From Listeria floridensis FSL S10-1187 (GTDB taxonomy: Bacteria > Bacillota > Bacilli > Lactobacillales > Listeriaceae), in assembly GCF_000525875.1 (NCBI RefSeq), contig NZ_AODF01000020.1, positions 29,938 through 93,937 of the forward strand: a stretch of DNA of 64,000 nt, read 5' to 3'. How positions within the stretch are numbered: position 1 is the first letter of the stretch; each line of letters opens with the position of its first letter. Positions 8,678 to 18,016 of this stretch are shown piece after piece. Below the pieces are notes generated by a model. The model was not told the DNA's origin. It did no database searches and saw only the letters and a list, made by a program, of their open reading frames with translations. The position numbers were made by a program, and so were the translations under genes.

Positions 8678-9997
8678 TTAGTTTCCGACGACTTCCTTCG
8701 CATCAATTTCACCAACGCCGACACTGTAATAATCCAAGCCGTGTTCTTTCATTTCGTGCATGTCGAAACATTGTCGTCCATCAATTACGATAGGTGTCTT
8801 CATAAGTTCAAGCATTTCTTTTGGACTAACTTCTTTCACTTCGTCCCATTCAGTGACGATCAGTACTGCTTCCGCATCTTGAAGGGCTTGTTTTACTGTT
8901 TTCGCAAAGTAAACTTCTTCGCCGAATACTTTTTTCGCATTCTCATAAGCAATCGGGTCATAGGCCGTTACATACGCGCCACTGTCAAGCAGTTCCCGAA
9001 TAATTGTGATAGCTGGCGCATCTCGAATGTCGTCAGTATTTGGTTTAAAAGCCACCCCAAGTACAGCGATCTTTTTACCTTCAAGACTTGCATAGCGCAT
9101 TTTGAGCTCCTTAACGAGTTTCAAGCGTTGGTTTTTATTTGTTTCAATTACTTCACGAAGTAATTTGAAATCAACCCCTGCATCCATCGCAATTTCGTTC
9201 AGTGCTGAAGTATCCTTAGGGAAGCAAGAGCCACCGTAGCCAATCCCTGCATTCAAGAATGGACTTCCAATCCGGTGATCCATCCCCATTCCTTTACTTA
9301 CTTGACGGATATCGCCGCCTGTTGATTCGCAGATATTTGCAATTTCATTAATAAAGCTGATCTTCGTTGCGAGAAAAGCATTAGATGCGTATTTGATCAA
9401 TTCTGCACTCTCCAAGTTTGTTGCAAGAATTGGAATATCGAATCCTTCATTAACCGCCTTAAGCGTTTCAAGTGCTCCAATATCATCAGATCCAAGGACG
9501 ATTCGATCCCCGTGGAAAATATCGTGAACAGCAGAACCTTCACGCAAAAATTCTGGGTTTGAAACAACAGACACTGGATAAGGTGCAATCTCAGCCATTT
9601 GATTTTGAAGCTTGCGGTTGGTCCCGACTGGAACAGTGCTTTTAACTACTAAAATTGTCGGACGAGTCATTTCAGTTGCAATCATCTCAGCTGCACTTTC
9701 AATATACTTCATTTCAGCACGACCATCTGGACCTTCAGGTGTTCCTACTGCAAGATAAACAATATCCGAATCTTTCATCGCTTCTTTAAAAGAAGATGTG
9801 AAAGAAAGTCGACCAGCTGATACATTCTTATGAATTAAATCCTCAATGCCTGGTTCATAGATTGGAGAAACTCCAGCATTCAACTTTTCAATTTTTGACT
9901 CATCTAAATCTACGCAAATCACTGAATGACCAATGTCGGATAGTCCGACTCCTGTCACAAGACCTACATAGCCTGTTCCAATAACAACGATATTCAA
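8678..9997 (-). CDS. ugd: UDP-glucose 6-dehydrogenase
   Basis: About 439 residues of the UDP-glucose/GDP-mannose dehydrogenase family. VVIGTGYVGLVTGVGLSDIG binds NAD, and the catalytic cysteine is in GYGGSCFPKD. The three domains (NAD-binding, central, UDP-binding with AVLGVAFKPNTDDIRD) are in order and of normal length. The product is UDP-glucuronate, implying an acidic sugar in the polysaccharide. TTG at 9997, with AAAGGAG at good spacing, is the best start; the upstream in-frame ATG (10015) overlaps that SD. The gap to the upstream glycosyltransferase stop is one base, so the two are co-transcribed. Confidence 0.93.
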   Translation of the reverse strand: MNIVVIGTGYVGLVTGVGLSDIGHSVICVDLDESKIEKLNAGVSPIYEPGIEDLIHKNVSAGRLSFTSSFKEAMKDSDIVYLAVGTPEGPDGRAEMKYIESAAEMIATEMTRPTILVVKSTVPVGTNRKLQNQMAEIAPYPVSVVSNPEFLREGSAVHDIFHGDRIVLGSDDIGALETLKAVNEGFDIPILATNLESAELIKYASNAFLATKISFINEIANICESTGGDIRQVSKGMGMDHRIGSPFLNAGIGYGGSCFPKDTSALNEIAMDAGVDFKLLREVIETNKNQRLKLVKELKMRYASLEGKKIAVLGVAFKPNTDDIRDAPAITIIRELLDSGAYVTAYDPIAYENAKKVFGEEVYFAKTVKQALQDAEAVLIVTEWDEVKEVSPKEMLELMKTPIVIDGRQCFDMHEMKEHGLDYYSVGVGEIDAKEVVGN

Positions 9998-9998
9998 A

Positions 9999-11241
9999 TT
10001 AATGACTCCTTTCATTGACTTGAATCAAAATTTTCATAGCCTTTTCTGCGAGAATATCTGCTTGAAAATTTTCTTCAGCAACTGCTCTGATTTTTGATTT
10101 AAGTCCGCTTAATTCTTCTTTTTTATTTGTAAGTGAGGCAAGGACATTAGCAAGTTCTTCAGGTTTAGTTGCGTCTACGTAAAACCCGATTTCGTTGTCT
10201 ACTACAATATCTTTTGTCCAGCCGGCCGAATTGACAATAATCGGTTTTCCTAAAGCTAAAGCGTCAAAGAACTTATTTGGAGAATTTGTCGCTAAAATAG
10301 GCTTGGGCAAGAAACTTGTAATCGTGATATTTGCTAAACTTAAATAAGTTGGAACTTGTTTCTTCTGAACGCCGCCAATGAAGATAACATTTTTTTAAAT
10401 TATGCTCTTTCGCATATGCTTCGAGCCCTGGCTTAGTTTTTCCATCCCCAACAATTAAAATCGCAATATCGTCGTTTCCTTGTTTCTGGAGAATATCTGC
10501 TCCACGAAGTAGATACTCTAGTCCATTTGCTTCTCCCATAGCCCCGATATGTGTCATGATGAATTTATTTTGCAACTCATATTTTTGTATGATTTCTTCT
10601 CGTAATGACTCATCAATATTTTTATCTTGAAAAAGCTCGGTGTCAGCTAGATTAGAAATGACACTGACTTTCTCTTTTGATATACCAGTATCTAGAACCC
10701 CTTTTTCCATTCCTGGTGATAAACTGATGATATAACTGGCCTTTTTATAAATTCGTTTTTCCAGTTTTTTCAGTGCATAAATCATCGGTTTGGAGCGAAT
10801 GTACCCCATTTCGATTGGCGCTTCTGGCCACAAATCCCTGACTTCAAATACAAAAGGGACTTTTAATTTCTTGCTGAGTCTCATGGCTGGAATCCCAATT
10901 GTAAGTGGAGTCGATGTGGCAAAAATAATATCTACATCTTCCACTTGTTTGCCAACCTTCTCGGCTTGCCTCATAAAGTTAAGAAATTCTTTGATGCGAG
11001 CTGATTTGCCCATATAGTTGCTGTACTCACTTGCTACAGCTCTGACGTCTATACCATCGATGTTATAATATTTAATGCCTTGTTCTTCTTTATAAGCTGT
11101 TTCCGACTTCATGAAAGAGTCTGTTGTTACCATGACTACTTCATGACCTTGTTCAACAAAATGTTTAGCAAAAACATAGCTTCTAACTGCAGTTGAAGAA
11201 GTAAGGGTCGCAAAGTATTGATGTAAATATAATATTTTCAC
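9999..11241 (-). CDS. WbuB/CapM-type glycosyltransferase (GT4), frameshifted
   Basis: Two frames together give about 413 residues. The first, from GTG at 11241 with GAGAGGAC upstream, carries the N-terminal GT-B domain (HQYFATLTSSTAVRSYVFA, VFEVRDLWPEAPIEMG) and HIGAMGEANGLEYLL. The second carries FFDALALGKPIIVNSAGW and the C-terminal helix. The frames join if the T7 run at 10390-10396 is read as six, giving LKNVIFIGGVQ. This is a homopolymer indel, very probably technical. The HQYF...WPEAP pattern is typical of WbuB-like transferases that add N-acetyl amino sugars to lipid-linked oligosaccharides. The stop is one base before the ugd start. Confidence 0.78.
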
Positions 11242-11264
11242 GCTAGTTAAGTCCTCTCATTCCA

Positions 11265-11741
11265 TTACTTAGATTCTGCTTTTGCAGGAACTTCAATGCC
11301 TGTCCATTTGATGTTTTCTTTTGAATTGATTGGTTGATAGAAAAGTTCAGCTTCTTCTAAATCACTTGGTACGACATAGTAGCCTTTACCAGTTTCTTCT
11401 TTACCGGCTTTTAGTACATAGTTCATATTTTTCAAGCTACCTTTAGCATAGAAATAGTTTTCATCGCCATCGCTTAGAAAGAAGTCGTTCGCTACAACAC
11501 CAAGATCTTTTTTCGAGATATTTTTAACTTTAAACGTAATAACTACTTCTTTTTTGCCTTTTTTCTTTTACTCTTTTCAACTTCTACTTTTTGTGGAGTT
11601 ACTTGAATTGACTCAGCTTTCTTTGTTGCAATTTTCTTAGGTTCGTCTTTTTTTTTCTTCTGCTTTCGAGTTGTTATTGCTGCATCCTACCATCGCGATA
11701 CTTAATACTAGTAAGAGTGCAAAAGTCATAATTTTCTTCAT
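11265..11741 (-). CDS. Small lipoprotein with C-terminal DUF4352-like domain, two frameshifts
   Basis: Starts at ATG 11741 with GGAGG upstream. The signal peptide MKKIMTFALLLVLSIAMVGC ends in a lipobox-type Cys, followed by a Lys/Glu-rich linker and a beta-rich domain (FKVKNISKKDLGVVANDF, LKAGKEETGKGYYVV) resembling DUF4352-type lipoprotein domains. Reading through requires one base less in the T9 run at 11648-11656 and one more in the T6 run at 11559-11564. With both corrections the protein is about 158 residues and ends at TAA 11265. It sits between the Crp/Fnr regulator and the first glycosyltransferase. Function is unknown. Confidence 0.65.
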
Positions 11742-11783
11742 AAAATCCTCCATGATATATAATTTGGTTTTTTGAAATAAGTT

Positions 11784-12477
11784 TTATACTTTTAAGGCTT
11801 TTGAGTTCATATCATTTTGAAGCTCTTCATAATCAAGAATAGTGACTTTTCGTGAGGTAATCTTAATCAGTTGTTCTTTTTCGAGCAATTTATATGTTTC
11901 GGAAACAGTTGTCACTTTAGTTCTGCAAAATGATGCAATAAAGCTTTGTGTAATAAAACTTGGCATCTCAAAAGTGTTTCCGTCTTGATCTAGTGATAAC
12001 AGCTGGATGATAATACATAGTGCCATTCTGACCTTCTGCTCCGGTTTCTGGTTCAACATATTGGTAATGACCATCAAATTCTCATTTAAACTACTGATTA
12101 AATCAGTCATCTTGTGAAAAAACTTCGGTTGTACATAAAAATGGTCTAACATGAACTCTCGATCGATTTGATATAGGGTAACATCAGTTAATGCTCTCTT
12201 TTTAACAAAAGCAATATCTGTCGCTTCGTACCCAAAGCCCTGCATGTTGGTTAGCAAATAAATAATTTGTGTGACCTTGCTTGATGAGTTCAAAAGTTCT
12301 ACTAGAACGACGCCCTCTTTAACGATATAATAAGACTCAGGCGACACAGGAATAATTTCATTTTTTTTTGATTTTTTTGGTTACAACATACTCGTCAAAT
12401 AAACTTTTATTGCTTGAAAGATATCCTAGAATTTGTTGCATTAACAGTTTGTCTTTATCTATATCTATGATACTCAA
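11784..12477 (-). CDS. Crp/Fnr-family (PrfA-type) transcriptional regulator, frameshifted
   Basis: About 230 residues after joining two frames at the T9 run 12361-12369 (reading eight). The N-terminal part resembles a cyclic-nucleotide-binding-like beta barrel (YYIVKEGVVLVELL, MQGFGYEATDIAF); the C-terminal winged helix has TQSFIASFCRTKVTTVSETY. Length and low similarity to Crp are like PrfA and the other Crp/Fnr paralogues of Listeria. The start is TTG at 12477 with AAGGAGGG about ten bases upstream; an earlier product is not possible because of stops. It is the first gene of the leftward polysaccharide region, so local control of that operon is plausible. A dyad upstream (12553-12566) could be its operator. 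Confidence 0.75.
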
Positions 12478-12552
12478 CTACCTTCTTCCCTCCTTACTCA
12501 AATTATTCTCTACCTCATACTTTTATTTTATACTCATTATCACTTGGCGAAA

Positions 12553-12566
12553 TATCCCATAGGATA
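12553..12566. promoter_or_regulatory. 14-bp dyad TATCCNNNNGGATA upstream of Crp/Fnr regulator
   Basis: The sequence TATCCCATAGGATA has perfect 5-base arms and lies about 75 bases before the regulator start. Crp/Fnr proteins bind dyads of this size, so autoregulation is possible. It does not match the PrfA box (TTAACA-NN-TGTTAA). The rest of 12478-12713 is AT-rich, with a second palindrome GAGAATAATTCTC at 12696-12708 and no gene that I can see. Confidence 0.3.
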
Positions 12567-12713
12567 CTTCTTCTTTTCATTACTTTGTTTATTTTTGACG
12601 ATTTTGACATAATTTGTCGTTATTTTTTTTTACGTTTGGAAACTAAAAACGCAAAAGATATTCTTAAGTAAAACCCCTATCCCATGCGCCTTAGCGAGAA
12701 TAATTCTCAATAC

Positions 12714-12751
12714 AAAAAAACTCTCCTTATATAATTAAGAAGAGTTTTTTT
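12714..12751. terminator. Hairpin terminator after the large Ig-repeat protein gene
   Basis: AAAAAAACTCT pairs with AGAGTTTTTTT across an AT-rich loop. The arms give A- and T-tracts on both sides, so it could act in both directions; here it ends the leftward transcript of the 12814-16791 gene. Confidence 0.7.
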
Positions 12752-12813
12752 GTCATCCTTAGATAAACGCCTTTGGACAATTTTTGTCCGATAATACCCC
12801 CATTGTTCCCTTT

Positions 12814-15800
12814 CTATTCTTGGACAGTTACTCGTGCGCGTTCAACATAGTGTCTATCAACACCCACAATTTCAACTTTATCTGTCGGTAATATATCTGC
12901 CGCATACACCGAGAAGGTTCCGCCCGTGATACTTGCTTGGCGTTTCACTACACCATTTACAAAGAGACGTACAAATGAAATATTTTCACCTTTTGTCCCT
13001 GTAATTGTGTTGTCTCCAATAGTGAAATCATTTGCAGTAAGCGAGTAATCAAGCGTGCCTTGTACATTCACTTGTACACGTGCCCGCTCTGCAAAACTTG
13101 AATCAACACCAACAACCTCTACCGTATCCCCCTCTTGGACAAGTTCCCAAGCAGCCCCAAAGGAGTATTGGCCATTAGATGGTGTAGCTTGTTTTTTCAC
13201 TTCGCCGTTAACAAAGAGACGTACATAGGCAATATCTGTTCCACTAGTACCCGTTAGATTATCTCCATCCAGAGTATACGGATCCGCCGTCAAACTATAA
13301 TCTTTCGGAGCGCTGAGTTCAACTTGTACTCGTGCTCGTTCAACAAATTGCGAATCTATTCCAACAACTTCTACCATATCTGTTGGAAGAATATTATACT
13401 GTGCCAAATTGTTAAAGGTATATGAACCATCTTGACCTAGTTCAGCTTCCTTAACAATCGTACCGTTGACTAAGAGACGTACACGATTAATGTCATCTCC
13501 ATAGGTTCCGCCGAAACTTTCTTCACCTAGAACATACGGATTCGCAGTAAGACTATAATCCCACGAACCTTCAAGCGGAACACTAATACGATTTTGCTCT
13601 CTAAACTGCGAATCTACTCCAACAAGTTCAACTGTATCTGTTGGTTGCAGCCCATACTGATTCATAGACGGGAAGGTAAAGTTTCCTTGACCGTCTTTTT
13701 GAGCTTGTGCTTTTACTTCACCGTTAATGAAAAGACGCACTTGGAAAATATCGGAACCATGTATACCAGTAAGCTGATTGTCACCAAGTTCATATCGATC
13801 AGCAGATAAGCTGTAATCGAAAGATCCTTGAAGCGGAATCGTTACACGATTACGTTCGATATATCGAGAATCAACACCGACTACTTCCACAACATCAGTT
13901 GGTTTTAAGTTATATTGAAGCATGTTTCTGAAAACAAAGTTTCCTTGACCATCTTGCTCTGCTTGAGCCACAACCGTTCCATTAATGAAAAGACGTACAC
14001 GAAAAACATCATCCCCGTGTGTGCCTGTTAGCGTAGCATCTCCCAAATGATATTCATCAGGGTTAAGCGCATAATCAAAGTTGGCTTGTACGTTAACAGG
14101 AATCCGATTGCGTTCGATATAACTACTGTCTACTCCAACTACTTCAATCGTATCATCAGCAGAAGTAATAAACTGCGCTGCATTTGGGAAAGTGTAATTC
14201 CCATTTTGATCCGTTGTCGCCTGAGTAACAACTGTTCCATTTACAAAGAGACGTACTCGGGAAATATCTGCTCCAAACGTCCCTGTCAGCGCACCTGTTG
14301 TTCCAACAATATATGGATCTTCATTAACCGTTAAGGAATAGTCTTTTTGCGGTGCTTCTGTGACAATTTCAGTCGCCGCTTCAGATGTTTTTCCATTTAG
14401 CGTTGCTGTTGCAGTAATAACTGTTCCCGCTGGTTGAGCCGGAGCTTGAATGCTCCAATTTCCATTTGCGTCTGCAGTACCACTTAGGATCAATGTGCCG
14501 CCGCCTGCTTGAGGAATACGAAGCTCAATTGTAGCATTTGGAACCGATGTCCCTGTAATCACTGTATCTTCATTATTCACTGGATTAATATTGGGCGTTG
14601 GAACCGGTACTCCCGTTACCTCTTGGAAGCCGCGCGGACTTGTATTTCCAGCTCCATCAGTAGCTGTCGCGCTAAGCATCGTTCCAGATGATTGTTTAGG
14701 AATCGTAAATTGATAAGAACCATCCGAACCCGCTTGAACTTCTCCAATTTGAATATTATCCGCGTAAAGCTTCACTGTTGAAAACGGTTCAGCCGTTCCT
14801 CTTACGATGGTATCTTCATCTGTAACAGGGAAAATAACCGGTGCATCCGGAGCAGTGGCATCTACAACTGTAGTAGAAGATTGTGCTGTTTTACCATCTT
14901 TTTCAGCCACTACCGTAATTTCAGTTCCAGCTGCTTGTTGAGGAATCGTTACCGAATAGTTACCATTGGCATCCGCCACACCTTCTCTACTCCAAGTTCC
15001 ACCACCTGGTTGAGGAATCTGAACCGTTACTTTTGCGTTTGGTTCAGTTTTTCCTTTTACAATCGTATCTTGATCTGTTACTTGATCAATTGTTGGCGCT
15101 GGAATTTCAGAAGAAACTACAGTCGTGCTTGTTCCAGGACTTGTATTCCCTGCCGCGTCAGTTGCATAGGCTACAAGTACCGTTCCAGCTGCTTGAGCCG
15201 GGATTGAAACACGGTAGTTCCCACTTGCATCTGTAACCCCTTGACCAATTTCTACTCCACCAACTCTAATAACGACTGTCGAATTCGGTTCAGCTGTACC
15301 GTTAACCTCAGTTTGCTGATCTGTAATTGGTTCATTAATAGTTGGTGCAGATGGCGCTGTCCGGTCACTTACAGTTGTAGAAGTCGTTTCGCTAGTTTTA
15401 CCATTTAAAGTCGCCTTTGCCGTAATTACCGTTCCTGCATCTTGTCTAGGAATAAGAATGGTAAAGTTGCCACTTCCATCAGCCACACCTGTATAATTAG
15501 TTCCATTGATTGTCAAAGTTACCAGTGCACCAGGATCTGCTGTACCTGTAACACTTGTATCATGATCTGTTACTTCATCCAATTGCGGAATTGTGATTGG
15601 TGTAGCCGTAACAGTAATTTTTGCTTCTGGACTCGCACCCGTTACATTTCTTGCAAGCACAGACAACTCCGTTCCTGCATCTTGTCTCGGAATCGAAATA
15701 CTGTAATCCCCATTTTCTCCTGCTATCCCCATACCAATCACAGAGCCATTGACACGAATTTCAACAGTAGATCCCGGTTCCGCTGTACCCGTCACTACTG

Positions 15801-16791
15801 TATCGATGTCCGTAACAGGGTTAATAGTTGGAGCCGCTGGAAGGTCTGGTCCTACAACCGTCGTACTCACACGTTCACTGCGTAACGTTTGACCATCAGG
15901 AGTCTGGATAGTATATCCAGCCGAGACATTACTTCCAGCTGGTTGAGCCGGAATGCTAATCGAATAACTTCCATTTGAGTTAGCTGTCCCAGTTCCAATT
16001 GCTTGATTTGATCCATTGTAGATCGTAACCGTGGATCCTGGTTCTGCTGTACCCGTCACATTCGTATCCGTATATTTCACTTCGTTGATCGTTGGATTAG
16101 ACAAGATCGGACTTCCTCCGCTATCCAACTCAAAAACATGCGCTGATTTCAGCCGAACGGACCAATTGGTTGGGTGATTTGAACCATTTGGAATGAGCCA
16201 AAGGTAACCATGGTTGTTAATCCCTTCAATTAAGTTATTTACTTTAACATCATATTTCATCACATAGTTACGATTATTGCTTGCATCCAAGCCTATTTGG
16301 TCCCCACCGAATTTAGGTGGAGTATATTGATTAAGTTGAAATCCAGATGGCGTACCAATTAGCCCTGTCATATTATCAAAGTATACCCCACCGCTTGGAC
16401 CTAAAGATGCCCACTGTACTAAATACGTAGGCGAGGAGTTAGCATCAATCACATAGTACACACGGTAAGATTTACCAACTTGAATATCTGTTGTTGTTCG
16501 TGGAAAACCAATATTAATCCGAGCGATCCGTGACGTAGTGGCACGATAATCAAGCGTTCCTGTTGCACTATTATACGTAGCAACCGCATTCGCCTGCGAT
16601 CCTTGGAACTTTTGCGCCATCTCAGGCGTGATATTACCCATTGGAAGAGCGTCTGTCTCAGCTGCTTTCGATTCTAAATCAGGTATAACAGATTTCCCCG
16701 CGAAAGTCCCTCCAATCGTACTCGCAAAAATGGCAGTAGCTGCAGTTACCTTTAAAATTTTACCGAGTAATCGTTTATTTCTCCCTTTCAA
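12814..16791 (-). CDS. Large secreted protein: N-terminal beta domain, seven Ig-like modules, six further Ig-type modules
   Basis: About 1325 residues. A long signal peptide (hydrophobic core ILKVTAATAIFASTIGG) leads into a 180-residue domain shared with the next gene (RTTTDIQVGKSYRVYYVIDA, VKVNNLIEGINNHGYLW). Then come seven modules of about 85 residues of the bacterial Ig type (T-x-TGTAEPGSTVEI, G-YSISIPRQDAGT) from about residue 230. Six modules of about 80 residues follow from about 845, each starting DYSL/DYAL and containing VRLFVNGTVV and VEVVGVDS. The protein ends directly after the sixth module. I see no LPXTG, GW, LysM or membrane tail, so it is probably released or held non-covalently. 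TTG at 16791 has GAGGAG at good spacing; the in-frame TTG at 16800 is too close to it. Confidence 0.85.
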   Translation of the reverse strand: MKGRNKRLLGKILKVTAATAIFASTIGGTFAGKSVIPDLESKAAETDALPMGNITPEMAQKFQGSQANAVATYNSATGTLDYRATTSRIARINIGFPRTTTDIQVGKSYRVYYVIDANSSPTYLVQWASLGPSGGVYFDNMTGLIGTPSGFQLNQYTPPKFGGDQIGLDASNNRNYVMKYDVKVNNLIEGINNHGYLWLIPNGSNHPTNWSVRLKSAHVFELDSGGSPILSNPTINEVKYTDTNVTGTAEPGSTVTIYNGSNQAIGTGTANSNGSYSISIPAQPAGSNVSAGYTIQTPDGQTLRSERVSTTVVGPDLPAAPTINPVTDIDTVVTGTAEPGSTVEIRVNGSVIGMGIAGENGDYSISIPRQDAGTELSVLARNVTGASPEAKITVTATPITIPQLDEVTDHDTSVTGTADPGALVTLTINGTNYTGVADGSGNFTILIPRQDAGTVITAKATLNGKTSETTSTTVSDRTAPSAPTINEPITDQQTEVNGTAEPNSTVVIRVGGVEIGQGVTDASGNYRVSIPAQAAGTVLVAYATDAAGNTSPGTSTTVVSSEIPAPTIDQVTDQDTIVKGKTEPNAKVTVQIPQPGGGTWSREGVADANGNYSVTIPQQAAGTEITVVAEKDGKTAQSSTTVVDATAPDAPVIFPVTDEDTIVRGTAEPFSTVKLYADNIQIGEVQAGSDGSYQFTIPKQSSGTMLSATATDGAGNTSPRGFQEVTGVPVPTPNINPVNNEDTVITGTSVPNATIELRIPQAGGGTLILSGTADANGNWSIQAPAQPAGTVITATATLNGKTSEAATEIVTEAPQKDYSLTVNEDPYIVGTTGALTGTFGADISRVRLFVNGTVVTQATTDQNGNYTFPNAAQFITSADDTIEVVGVDSSYIERNRIPVNVQANFDYALNPDEYHLGDATLTGTHGDDVFRVRLFINGTVVAQAEQDGQGNFVFRNMLQYNLKPTDVVEVVGVDSRYIERNRVTIPLQGSFDYSLSADRYELGDNQLTGIHGSDIFQVRLFINGEVKAQAQKDGQGNFTFPSMNQYGLQPTDTVELVGVDSQFREQNRISVPLEGSWDYSLTANPYVLGEESFGGTYGDDINRVRLLVNGTIVKEAELGQDGSYTFNNLAQYNILPTDMVEVVGIDSQFVERARVQVELSAPKDYSLTADPYTLDGDNLTGTSGTDIAYVRLFVNGEVKKQATPSNGQYSFGAAWELVQEGDTVEVVGVDSSFAERARVQVNVQGTLDYSLTANDFTIGDNTITGTKGENISFVRLFVNGVVKRQASITGGTFSVYAADILPTDKVEIVGVDRHYVERARVTVQE

Positions 16792-16895
16792 GAGTCTCAA
16801 CTCCTCAAATAAAGTTTATTTTTTAATTCATTTCTATTTATTTACTGGAAAAAAGGGAACTATATTCCCTTTTTCCGCATCATCCGCCCAGCAAA

Positions 16896-17582
16896 TCAGT
16901 GTTTGCTTGAGACAATTCCTTCATCTCTATCCAGTTCCGTTACATAAGCTGCTTTCAGGCGCACCGTCCAATCTGGATGCGTTCCATTTGAGACCGCCAT
17001 CAAGTAACCATGATTATTAATTCCTTCAATTAAATTGTTCACTTTCACATCAAACATCATCTCATAATCTCGATTATTGCTCTCATTAAATCCGATCAGC
17101 GAACCTCCCCACATCGCCGGTGTATATTCATTCAAAACAAGCGAACCCTTTGATTGGACGTATCCTGTGAAATTATCAAAGTAACCAGAATCTGGATTTG
17201 TTTGTGTCCCCATCCATTGAATTAAATAATTCGCAGATGAATTCGCATCAATGACATATTTCACACGATAAGTTTTTCCAACTTCAAGTTCTGTCGTTGT
17301 TCTTGGAAGTCCGATGTTAAATCTGGCAATACTATAACGCGATCCAGGTTTTGCAGTATAATCTAGCGTTTGAGTTGAATCATTATAGATAGCTGTCGTG
17401 CTGTACTGAGAAGGCAAGAACATTGCCGCCATATCAGCCGTCATTTCTCCTTGAGGTAAAGCTGCTTCCGCTTCCATTCCGGAACTAGAAATCAAAGTGC
17501 CCGTCGTCACGCCTAACAAAGTTACGGAAACCGCGATTGATTTCATAACTTTGCTTGATAACTTTTCTCCGTGTACCCTCAT
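16896..17582 (-). CDS. Secreted single-domain paralogue of the Ig-repeat protein's N-terminal domain
   Basis: 228 residues: a signal peptide (hydrophobic SIAVSVTLLGVTTGTLI) and one beta-rich domain nearly co-linear with residues 50-230 of the next protein downstream (IARFNIGLPRTTTELEVGK, YVIDANSSANYLIQW, DVKVNNLIEGINNHGYL). It ends shortly after this domain (AYVTELDRDEGIVSSKH), where the larger paralogue continues into Ig modules, so it is either a free-standing secreted form or a truncated duplicate. ATG at 17582 with AAAGGGG upstream is the start; a longer in-frame TTG at 17621 covers that SD. The two genes lie in tandem 104 bases apart. Function is unknown. Confidence 0.8.
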   Translation of the reverse strand: MRVHGEKLSSKVMKSIAVSVTLLGVTTGTLISSSGMEAEAALPQGEMTADMAAMFLPSQYSTTAIYNDSTQTLDYTAKPGSRYSIARFNIGLPRTTTELEVGKTYRVKYVIDANSSANYLIQWMGTQTNPDSGYFDNFTGYVQSKGSLVLNEYTPAMWGGSLIGFNESNNRDYEMMFDVKVNNLIEGINNHGYLMAVSNGTHPDWTVRLKAAYVTELDRDEGIVSSKH

Positions 17583-17672
17583 AGTTTCAAACCCCTTTAT
17601 TTTTTTAAAGACCTTGGCCAAGTATCTTCACAAGCAATTCTACACTTAAACTTGAAAACTGAAATAGCCTGT

Positions 17673-17701
17673 TATATATAAAAATCACGAAATTGTGACA
17701 A
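17673..17701 (-). promoter_or_regulatory. Candidate sigma-A promoter for the surface-protein pair
   Basis: On the minus strand TTGTCA (17696-17701) and TATATA (17673-17678) are separated by 17 bases, about 90 bases before the start at 17582. The arrangement fits a vegetative promoter. Confidence 0.45.
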
Positions 17702-17988
17702 AAAATCGTACATTTCTTTATAAACTAGTTAAGAATATAACAAATATTGATTTTTTATTAAAACTGGAAATTGTTTTACCAAATCCTTCCTTTTCTATCG
17801 TACCAATTAAACAAAATCTCATCTAAAAATCATTATAATCAAGTTTTTTTAATCTCTCATAATAATTTTAACACTAGACCAATTTCCACTCCCTCAAATT
17901 ATAAAAGAAAGTTTCCTTTCTAATACAAAAAGATATTTTACTAATATGTGATATATTTCATATCCTTTGGGCTAGTTTCAAACAAACA
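17702..17988. other. AT-rich intergenic stretch, no gene seen
   Basis: Stops are dense in all frames and no SD-preceded ORF is visible. A dyad GTTA-N6-TAAC lies near 17727-17740. It could be a binding site for the neighbouring Mga-like regulator, but nothing in the sequence proves this. Confidence 0.4.
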
Positions 17989-18014
17989 AAAAAGCCCTGC
18001 TTCTCGCAGGGCTT
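17989..18014 (-). terminator. Terminator of the Mga-like regulator gene
   Basis: On the minus strand AAGCCCTGC, a GAGAA loop, GCAGGGCTT and a T-run follow the stop codon directly. The nine-base stem with U-tract is a clear intrinsic terminator. Confidence 0.9.
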
Positions 18015-18016
18015 GT

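Noticed and set aside
12696..12708. GAGAATAATTCTC palindrome considered as a Fur box
   Set aside because: It differs from GATAATNATTATC at two symmetrical positions and is not at a promoter of an iron gene.
15442..15885. Long plus-strand frames inside the Ig-repeat protein gene
   Set aside because: They are antisense shadows of repetitive coding sequence, rich in Cys/Arg/Ser, without SD.
17727..17740. GTTA-N6-TAAC dyad considered as a PrfA box
   Set aside because: It does not match TTAACANNTGTTAA in spacing or core; at best an unknown operator.
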